The notes beneath the pieces are model-generated. The model had not been told where the DNA came from, did not search any database, and worked only from the letters and a program-made list of their open reading frames with translations. Source: Actinomadura atramentaria DSM 43919 (lineage in GTDB: Bacteria; Actinomycetota; Actinomycetes; Streptosporangiales; Streptosporangiaceae). From it: a DNA stretch of 58,874 nucleotides. Positions 52,624-58,874 of this stretch are shown in pieces (the stretch's first letter is position 1; the number at the start of each line of letters is the position of its first letter). Location: contig NZ_KB907213.1 of assembly GCF_000381885.1 (NCBI RefSeq), forward strand, positions 286,520 through 345,393, read 5' to 3'. The position numbers and the translations under genes are program-made.

Positions 52624-53544
52624 GTGCTCCGTCAGGCATTGCAGGCCGTCTCGATCAGCCCGCGGGCTCAGGCGCTGGTCGAGCGGGCGCCGCTGACGCG
52701 CGACGTCGTCCACCGCTTCATCGCGGGCGAGACGATGGACGAGGCGCTGCGGGCGACCGATGAGATCGTGACCAAGGGGCTGCTGGTCAGCCTCGACGTC
52801 CTCGGCGAGGACACCCGCGACGCCGACCAGGCCGACCGGACCGTCCGCTACTACGAGGACCTGCTCCACCGGCTCGCGGACGCGAACGTGTCCGACCGGG
52901 CCGAGGTCTCGCTGAAACTGACCGCCGTCGGCCAGGCGCTCGACCCGGACCTGGCGCTCGACAACGCGCGCCGCGTCTGCGAGGCCGCGCGCGCGGCGGG
53001 CACGACCGTCACCATCGACACCGAGGACCACACGACCGTCGAGTCCACGCTCGAATCCGTCCGCGAGCTGCGCCGGGACTTCCCGAGCACCGGTGCGGTG
53101 ATCCAGGCGTACCTGCGGCGGGCCGAGGAGTTCTGCGCGGACCTGGCGTTCGACGGGTCGCGGGTCCGGCTGTGCAAAGGCGCGTACGGCGCGCCCGAAG
53201 AGGTGGCGTTCACGCGCCGCGAGGACATCGACAAGTCCTACGTCCGCTGCCTGAAGGTCCTGATGGCGGGCAAGGGCTACCCGATGGTCGCCACTCACGA
53301 CCCGCGGCTCATCGACATCGCGGGCGCGCTCGCCGTCCTCAACGAGCGCGGCACCGACACCTTCGAGTACCAGATGCTGTACGGCATCCGGCCGCAGGAG
53401 CAGACGCGCATCGCCCGGTCCGGCGCGCGGATGCGCGTCTACGTCGCCTACGGCACCGAGTGGTACGGCTACTTCCTCCGCCGCCTCGCCGAACGCCCCG
53501 CCAACCTGGCGTTCTTCGTGCGCTCGGTCGTCACCCGGGACTGA
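52624..53544 (+). CDS. Proline dehydrogenase
   Basis: A 306-aa FAD-dependent enzyme that oxidises proline to pyrroline-5-carboxylate. Family features: SLKLTAVGQALD, TIDTEDHTTVE, VIQAYLRRAEEFC, RLCKGAYGAPEEVAF, MVATHDPRLI and EYQMLYGIRP. GTG start after GGGGGAGGGG. It is a stand-alone ProDH; no P5C dehydrogenase lies adjacent. proC follows after 49 bp. Confidence 0.92.
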   Translation: MLRQALQAVSISPRAQALVERAPLTRDVVHRFIAGETMDEALRATDEIVTKGLLVSLDVLGEDTRDADQADRTVRYYEDLLHRLADANVSDRAEVSLKLTAVGQALDPDLALDNARRVCEAARAAGTTVTIDTEDHTTVESTLESVRELRRDFPSTGAVIQAYLRRAEEFCADLAFDGSRVRLCKGAYGAPEEVAFTRREDIDKSYVRCLKVLMAGKGYPMVATHDPRLIDIAGALAVLNERGTDTFEYQMLYGIRPQEQTRIARSGARMRVYVAYGTEWYGYFLRRLAERPANLAFFVRSVVTRD

Positions 53545-53593
53545 CGCGCCGCTAGGGTGGACGGGTTCTGAACCCCCACGGCGAGGTGCGTTG

Positions 53594-54388
53594 ATGATCG
53601 CGATTCTGGGTGCCGGGAAGATGGGCGAGGCGCTGCTGTCCGGCGTGCTGCGGGCCGGTCTGCGCCCCGGCGAGATCGTCGCCACCGCCCGGCGCGAGGA
53701 ACGGCGGTCGGTGCTGCGCGAGCGGTACGGGATCGAGGTCCTGGGCAACGAGGACGCGGCGCGCACCGCCGACACGCTCGTCCTCGCGGTGAAGCCGCAG
53801 GACATGAACGCGCTGCTCGCCGAGATCGGCCCGCACGTCGGCCCGGACACGCTCGTGATCTCGATGGCGGCGGGGATCACGGCCGCGTTCATCGAGGAAC
53901 GGCTGGCGGACGGCGTCCCCGTGGTCCGCGTCATGCCGAACACCCCCGTCCTGGTGGACCAGGCGATGAGCGTCGTGTCGGCGGGCGCGCACGCGGGTGA
54001 GGAACACCTGAAACTCGCCGAGGAACTGCTGAGCCCGGTCGGGAAGGTGCAGCGCATCCCCGAGTCGCTGCAGGACGCGGCGACGGCGCTGTCGGGCAGC
54101 GGCCCCGCCTACTTCTACTTTCTCGTCGAGGCGATGGTCGACGCGGGCATCCTGCTCGGCATGCCGCGCGCGGCCGCGCTGGAGCTGGTGGTCCAGTCGG
54201 CGGTGGGCGCGGCGACGATGCTCCGCGAGACCGGCGAGCACCCCGTCCTGCTGCGGGAGGCGGTGACGTCCCCGGCGGGCACGACGATCGCGGCGATCCG
54301 CGAGCTGGAGCGGCACGGCGTCCGCGCCGCCGTGCTGGAGGCGCTGGAGGCGGCCCGCGACCGGGGCCGCGAACTCGCGGGCGGCTGA
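53594..54388 (+). CDS. proC: Pyrroline-5-carboxylate reductase
   Basis: A 264-aa NAD(P)H-dependent enzyme for the last step of proline synthesis. N-terminal Rossmann motif ILGAGKMGEALL, RVMPNTPVLVDQAMSVV, and the C-terminal signature ALSGSGPAYFYFLVEAM with TSPAGTTIAAI. ATG 53594 with GAGGTG upstream; a TTG one codon earlier is unlikely. Confidence 0.95.
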   Translation: MIAILGAGKMGEALLSGVLRAGLRPGEIVATARREERRSVLRERYGIEVLGNEDAARTADTLVLAVKPQDMNALLAEIGPHVGPDTLVISMAAGITAAFIEERLADGVPVVRVMPNTPVLVDQAMSVVSAGAHAGEEHLKLAEELLSPVGKVQRIPESLQDAATALSGSGPAYFYFLVEAMVDAGILLGMPRAAALELVVQSAVGAATMLRETGEHPVLLREAVTSPAGTTIAAIRELERHGVRAAVLEALEAARDRGRELAGG

Positions 54389-54463
54389 CCCGGCCGGTTG
54401 GCGAGGTCCCCCACGCGGACCCGTCACGGGGGTCGCGAGCCCGCGCGGGGGCACCTCAGATCA

Positions 54464-55543
54464 TCAGGCGACCGCGGCCTCCCCGGGCGCGGGGGTCGCG
54501 GTGACGGCGCGGACGAACCGCGCGGTCTCGCGCATCGCGGTGCTCGCCTCGGGCGTGAGCCGGTTGAGGATCTGGAAGACGTGCATCTGCCCGTTCCAGA
54601 CCTGGATCTCGCAGCTGCCGCCCGCGTCGCCGATCGCGCGGGCGAGCGCCTCGGCCTCGGGGCGCAGGACCTCGGCGCCGCCCACCTGGATCAGCACCGG
54701 CGGGGCGCCGGTCCAGGGGGCCGCGAGCAGGGCCAGCCGCGGGTCGTCGAATCCGGCGGACCCCACGACGAGGCGCGCGACGCGGCGGGCCGCCGTCGCG
54801 CTGATGTACGGGTCGCGGGCGGTGAGCTGCTCGCGCACCGACAGCTCGCACGTCAGGTCGACCCAGGGGGAGAACAGCACGGTCCCGGCGGGGTTCGGCA
54901 GCCCGGTGCGGACGATCTCGGCGGTCAGCGCGGCGGCCAGGTGCCCGCCCGCCGAGTCCCCGGCGAGCACGATCCCGGACGCGGGGACGCCGCGCCGCAG
55001 CAGCCACTCGTACGCCGCGACGGCGTCCTCCAGCGGCGCGGGGAACGGGTGCTCGGGGGCCAGCCGGTAGTGCGGGACGAGCACGGGCAGGCCCGTGTCG
55101 GCGGCGAGCCGGGACGTGATGGGCCGGTGCGTGCGCGGCGAGCAGACGACGTACCCGCCGCCGTGCAGGTAGAGGATCGCGCCGGGCGGCCGCCCGTCCG
55201 GCGCCTCGCGGGGCACGACCCACTCGCCGGCGACGGCCGGGCGGTCGGGGCCGTCCTCGACGCGCGGGTCGTGGATCCGCCGCACGCGGACGCGCCCGTC
55301 GCCGGGCAGCAGCATCGCCGCCGCGTCCACCGTGGTGCGGGCGGTGCGCAGGCTCATCGCGTGGCCGGGGACGTGGTGGATCACCGGGTACATGCCGAGC
55401 CGCAGCACGCCGGCGATCACGCGGCTGCGGCGGGTGGGGCGCAGTTCGTAGGGGGCTGGCTTCGCCGGGGCGGCGGGCCGTGGTGCGGCCGTCGGCAGCG
55501 GAGTCACCCCGGCGGACCGCGTCGGGCGCGGTGGCGCGTTCAT
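54464..55543 (-). CDS. HSL-family alpha/beta hydrolase (esterase)
   Basis: A 359-aa type IV (hormone-sensitive-lipase-like) esterase: oxyanion motif YLHGGGYVVCS, nucleophile elbow GDSAGGHLAAAL, and His in QMHVFQIL. ATG 55543 follows AAGGAG; upstream in-frame Met codons are less likely. A Pro-rich N-terminal ~45 residues precede the fold. Convergent with proC. Confidence 0.88.
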   Translation of the reverse strand: MNAPPRPTRSAGVTPLPTAAPRPAAPAKPAPYELRPTRRSRVIAGVLRLGMYPVIHHVPGHAMSLRTARTTVDAAAMLLPGDGRVRVRRIHDPRVEDGPDRPAVAGEWVVPREAPDGRPPGAILYLHGGGYVVCSPRTHRPITSRLAADTGLPVLVPHYRLAPEHPFPAPLEDAVAAYEWLLRRGVPASGIVLAGDSAGGHLAAALTAEIVRTGLPNPAGTVLFSPWVDLTCELSVREQLTARDPYISATAARRVARLVVGSAGFDDPRLALLAAPWTGAPPVLIQVGGAEVLRPEAEALARAIGDAGGSCEIQVWNGQMHVFQILNRLTPEASTAMRETARFVRAVTATPAPGEAAVA

Positions 55544-55709
55544 CGGCCGCTCCTTGGGGTGTTCTTCGGTCGGTGTAACTTTCATGCCCGCTTGCGTGCC
55601 GTGGCTCACGTCACAACTTTGTTACCGGATGGCCCGGTTTAGTGATCTTCTTGGGGTATCGGGCGAGGTCGGGGCGTCCGGCCCCGGAGCCGGGCGCTAC
55701 CGTGAGGGC

Positions 55710-56924
55710 ATGAGCAGCCTCGCGCCTGGACCGTCCACCGAGGGCTGCGGGCTGCGGGTCCTGTGGGACGAGCGTCTGACCTCCTACGACTTCGGCCCCG
55801 GCCATCCGATGAACCCCGTCCGCGTCGAGCTGGCGATGGCGCTCGCCCGCGAACTCGGCGTCCTCACCGCGCCCGGCGTCACCGTGGAACGCTTCGACGC
55901 CGCCGACGACGCGCTGCTGCGGCTCGTCCACGACGAGGAGTACATCGCCGCCGTCCGGCACGCCGGGCAGACCGGCCTCGCCGAGGAGCGGCACGGCCTC
56001 GGCACCGCCGACAACCCCGTCTTCCTCGGGATGCACGAGGCGGCCGCGCTGGTCGCGGGCGCGTCCGTCGCGGGCGCGCGCGCCGTGTGGACCGGCGAGA
56101 CCCCGCACGCCGCCAACATCGCGGGCGGCCTGCACCACGCGCTCGCGGGCGCGGCCAGCGGGTTCTGCGTCTACAACGACCCCGCCGTCGCCATCGCGTG
56201 GCTGCTGGAGAACGGCGCGGAGCGCGTCGCGTACGTGGACGTGGACGTCCACCACGGCGACGGCGTCCAGGCCGCGTTCTACGACGACCCCCGCGTCCTC
56301 ACGATCAGCCTCCACGAGACGCCGCGCACCCTGTTCCCCGGCACCGGCTTCCCCAGCGAGACCGGCGGGCCCGGCGCGCACGGGACGGCCGTCAACGTCG
56401 CGCTGCCGCCCGGCACCGGCGACGCCGCCTGGCTGCGCGCGTTCGACGCCGTCGTCCCCGCCGCGCTGCGCGCGTTCCGGCCGCAGATCCTCGTCACCCA
56501 GCACGGCGCGGACGCGCACGCCCTCGACCCGCTCGCCCACCTGCTGCTCACCGTCGACGGCCAGCGCACCGCGTACGCCGCGCTGCACCGCCTCGCGCAC
56601 GAGGTCGCGGGCGGCCGCTGGCTGGCGACCGGCGGCGGCGGGTACGAGCTGGTGCAGGTCGTCCCGCGCGCGTGGACGCACCTGCTCGCCGAGGCGGCCG
56701 GGCGGCCCCTCGACCCGGCCGCCGAGACCCCCGCGGACTGGCGCGAGCTCGTCCGCGGCCGCACCGACGAGGTCGCCCCCCGCCGCATGACCGACGGCTC
56801 GGCGACGGTGGAGTTCCGCCGCTGGGAGACCGGCTACGACCCGGCGAACCCGGTGGACCAGGCGATCCTCGCGACGCGCCGCGCCGCCTTCCCTGAGCTG
56901 GGACTCGACCCTCTGGAGACCTGA
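55710..56924 (+). CDS. AcuC-like histone-deacetylase family protein
   Basis: A 404-aa zinc-dependent deacetylase family member. Typical segments are FGPGHPMNPVRVELA, the metal/catalytic motif YVDVDVHHGDGVQAAFYDD, SLHETPRTLFPGTGF and VTQHGADAHALDPLAHL. In Bacillus, AcuC controls acetyl-CoA synthetase acetylation; here the target is unknown. The next gene begins immediately after the stop. Confidence 0.9.
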   Translation: MSSLAPGPSTEGCGLRVLWDERLTSYDFGPGHPMNPVRVELAMALARELGVLTAPGVTVERFDAADDALLRLVHDEEYIAAVRHAGQTGLAEERHGLGTADNPVFLGMHEAAALVAGASVAGARAVWTGETPHAANIAGGLHHALAGAASGFCVYNDPAVAIAWLLENGAERVAYVDVDVHHGDGVQAAFYDDPRVLTISLHETPRTLFPGTGFPSETGGPGAHGTAVNVALPPGTGDAAWLRAFDAVVPAALRAFRPQILVTQHGADAHALDPLAHLLLTVDGQRTAYAALHRLAHEVAGGRWLATGGGGYELVQVVPRAWTHLLAEAAGRPLDPAAETPADWRELVRGRTDEVAPRRMTDGSATVEFRRWETGYDPANPVDQAILATRRAAFPELGLDPLET

Positions 56925-57761
56925 ATGGCGCCCGACCGCGCGGAGCTGCGCGCGCACCTGATCGGCACGATGATCGCGGGCGACGTCGCGACGCCCCGGC
57001 AGAACAACCTGCTGCACTTCCGGCGGATGGCGGGCGGCGACCCGTACTACCAGTTCGGCCTGAAGTTCGACCGGGAGTGGACCGAGCGGGACGTGCTGGC
57101 GGTCATGGTCGAGCGCTGCGGCGTCGACGCGAACCCGATGCACCTGTACGGCGACGACACGATCGACCCCGACCGCACGCTGGACGCGCTGGAGGCGATG
57201 GGCGACCGGATCGGCCGCGCCGCGCGGGACCGCGCGACGGTCGTGCTCGCGACGGGCCACCCGGCGACGCTGACGCCGCTGTACGAGGACGTCGCGCGGT
57301 TCCTGGCCGAAGCGGGCTGCCGCGTCCTGCGCCCGGCGGACGGCTGGACGTACCAGGTCCGCGACTGGCGGGGCGCGCCGGAGCCGCGGCGGCTGGTGTA
57401 CGCGCTCGCCGGGGTCGCGATGCTCGTGGACGAGTGGGGGCGGGTCCAGCACACGCACGACCCGGACCCGATGGAGGCGATGCTCGCCGAACTCGCGGCG
57501 GCCGGGGTCGATGACGCCGGGAAACCAAGCGTTTGGCCGGATCTGGCCATCGCGGACCACGGCTGGGCCGGCGCGGCGGGCCAGGCCGGGATCGACACCG
57601 TCGGGTTCGCGGACTGTAACGACCCGGCGCTGTTCGTCGGCGCGGCCGAGGGCAAGATCGACGTCGTCGTCCCGCTCGACGACGGGGTGTCTCCCCAGCA
57701 CTACGAGCCGATGACGGCCTACCTGCTCGCCTGCGCCCGGCGGGCGGCCGCGCGCGGCTGA
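56925..57761 (+). CDS. Conserved actinobacterial phosphatase-like protein
   Basis: A 278-aa protein directly following acuC without a gap. Motifs: LIGTMIAGDVATPRQNNLLH, YGDDTIDPDRTLDALEAMGD, VLATGHPATLTPLYEDVARF and DVVVPLDDGVSPQHYEPMTA. Database relatives are called phosphatases (from memory); the conserved Asp/His residues could bind metal, but no catalytic test is implied. Conserved next to acuC/bldC in relatives (from general knowledge). Confidence 0.75.
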   Translation: MAPDRAELRAHLIGTMIAGDVATPRQNNLLHFRRMAGGDPYYQFGLKFDREWTERDVLAVMVERCGVDANPMHLYGDDTIDPDRTLDALEAMGDRIGRAARDRATVVLATGHPATLTPLYEDVARFLAEAGCRVLRPADGWTYQVRDWRGAPEPRRLVYALAGVAMLVDEWGRVQHTHDPDPMEAMLAELAAAGVDDAGKPSVWPDLAIADHGWAGAAGQAGIDTVGFADCNDPALFVGAAEGKIDVVVPLDDGVSPQHYEPMTAYLLACARRAAARG

Positions 57762-58096
57762 GGCGTCCGGGTCACCTCCGCGACGGCATATCGTCACCTT
57801 CCGTGACGAGATCGCCGGGGCCGAACCCTCGCGGCGCGCCGCCACCCCTGTGCATGATGGAGTCGCAGGTCATCGACGGTTCGGATGGCGCCGCCGGGCG
57901 ACGTGTGACGCTCCGTCACCTCCTCGCCGCGCGCCTGCGCAAGGGCATTGTGACCGATTCGCCAGGTCCGGAGACGGAAATGGGTGGAACTCCCCTCTTG
58001 CGACTGTCGATGCACGATTTACGCTGAGGGAGTACACGTGCGTGATCAAAGTCACCCGGAGGGCCGGTGCGCGGCACGTGTGGAAGAGGGCGTCCG
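57762..58096. other. bldC promoter region with two GTCAC palindromes
   Basis: No gene. Two 15-bp palindromes stand 112 bp apart: GTCACCTTCCGTGAC (57793-57807) and GTGACGCTCCGTCAC (57905-57919). They may be binding sites for a regulator acting on bldC. No clear sigma-factor boxes were assigned. Confidence 0.5.
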
Positions 58097-58300
58097 ATGA
58101 GCTCAGGCGAGCGGCCTCTGAGTGAGGTCAGGTTCCTGACCGTCGCCGAAGTGGCGGCGGTGATGCGGGTGTCCAAGATGACCGTCTACCGACTCGTCCA
58201 CTCGGGCGAACTGCCCGCGATCCGCGTGGGCCGTTCGTTCCGGGTCCCCGAGCAGGCCGTCCACGAGTACCTGCGCGACGCGTACATCGAAGCCGGATGA
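58097..58300 (+). CDS. bldC: BldC-like developmental regulator (MerR-type HTH)
   Basis: A 67-aa winged-HTH protein almost identical in layout to Streptomyces BldC: VRFLTVAEVAAVMRVSKMTV, YRLVHSGELPAIRVGRSFRV, then PEQAVHEYLRDAY. BldC controls entry into development by cooperative head-to-tail DNA binding (established for Streptomyces). ATG 58097; a longer in-frame start at 58067 is less likely. Confidence 0.92.
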   Translation: MSSGERPLSEVRFLTVAEVAAVMRVSKMTVYRLVHSGELPAIRVGRSFRVPEQAVHEYLRDAYIEAG

Positions 58301-58874
58301 CGCGCCGCCCCCCGCGCACCCGCGGGCGCGGGGGAGACCGGGACGAGGACGGCCGGGGGCCGGACGGGCGACGTGCGGCATCCACCGCGGCACGACCAGC
58401 GAAGGCGAGGAACGACGAGACAGGCGGAACGGACCGGCGGCGCCTCGCCGGCCGGTTCCGCGCCCGCGACCCGCGGCGCGCGTTACCCGGCGTGCCGCAC
58501 CCTCGCCGGGCCGCGGCACGGATTGTTCGCGCGGGTCCGCGGTGCCCGTCCGCGGCGCGCCTCCGCGTCAGCCGCCCACGGCACGGGTGCGTGGGACAGG
58601 CCCGCGCCACGGACGTGCGACGAGGGCGCGCGGGCCGGTACCACCCTGGCCAACCGGCGCTCGCCCGACCGTCTCCGCCCGCGCCGACCGCGTCGGTAAC
58701 CCGGCGGCGGTGCGCCCGCGAGCGTTGAATGTCGGCGACCCGGGCCACGGGCACCACCCTGGCCGACCGGCGCTCGCCCGATCGTCTTGGCGGACGCTGA
58801 CTGCGTCGGTAGCCCAGTGGCGTCATTCCCGTGAGCGCGAGTGTTGCGGCAATGCCGACCGTGGGCCAGAGCAC
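58301..58874. other. GC-rich terminal stretch, no confident gene
   Basis: Frames on both strands are Arg/Pro-rich shadows. A minus-strand frame entering from the right edge (VLWPTVGIAATLALTGMTPL) could be part of a gene outside the window but has no support. An imperfect tandem repeat lies at 58641-58866. Confidence 0.4.
58641..58866 (+). repeat. Imperfect 113-bp tandem duplication
   Basis: Unit 58641-58753 and unit 58754-58866. The best-kept part begins CCACCCTGGCC and continues ACCGGCGCTCGCCCGA, with a second match at CGTCGGTA, both at offset 113. The rest has diverged. Confidence 0.65.

Overview
High-GC actinomycete chromosome, probably a Streptosporangiales or Actinomadura-like genome. 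This placement is an inference from strong GC bias, paired DUF397/XRE-DUF5753 genes, BldC, DisA, a RepSA/TraB-type integrative element and SCO3933-family genes. Three blocks are visible: an island (1 to about 26.25 kb) built against a tRNA-Phe gene, a heme-uptake and surface-protein locus (26.5-34.3 kb), and ordinary core chromosome with signalling and housekeeping genes (34.5-58.9 kb).

Island part 1 (1-10.48 kb). A compact type I-G (formerly I-U) CRISPR-Cas locus reads leftward: csb1 (cas7), csb2 (cas5-cas6), then a long cas3 whose C-terminus carries an extra Cas8-like or 'Cas3-extension' domain. No separate csx17 and no cas1, cas2 or cas4 lies in the window. CRISPR arrays sit on both sides, pointing away from the cas genes, and their 65-nt leaders are recognisably homologous. 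The leader-proximal spacer of the right array matches 32 of 37 bases of the system's own csb1, with most differences at codon wobble positions, which suggests a spacer taken from a foreign csb1. A DUF397/XRE pair and an integrase lacking its N-terminal region follow, ending at a copy of the tRNA-Phe 3' half.

Island part 2 (10,478-26,246). This is a complete actinomycete integrative and conjugative element (AICE). A perfect 47-bp direct repeat (10431-10477 and 26200-26246) covers the 3' half of tRNA-Phe. Paired 12-bp-period arm repeats (GTTGCTGTCA) occur near both ends. The backbone is an SCO3933-type regulator, TraB/FtsK translocase, DUF2637 membrane protein, small zinc and membrane proteins, HUH-type RepSA, excisionase and integrase. 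A regulatory block (XRE, HATPase anti-sigma-like, sigma-like HTH, PP2C-like phosphatase) is studded with a recurring TGTCTAG-half-site operator. Cargo at about 11.7-16.5 kb includes a HEPN-motif protein and a low-GC two-gene operon (membrane protein plus multi-zinc-knuckle protein), a candidate defence cassette.

Right of the tRNA genes (Phe, Asp) a DtxR/IdeR-type iron box controls divergent surface proteins and a hmuTUV heme ABC transporter. One downstream gene is an unusual secreted-domain/TM/XRE-like fusion. The rest holds two class III cyclase-domain proteins, an orphan histidine kinase, a second XRE/DUF397 pair, radA-disA, several enzymes, a TetR/MFS pair, an LCP ligase, proline dehydrogenase, proC, an esterase, an acuC-like deacetylase, a phosphatase and bldC.
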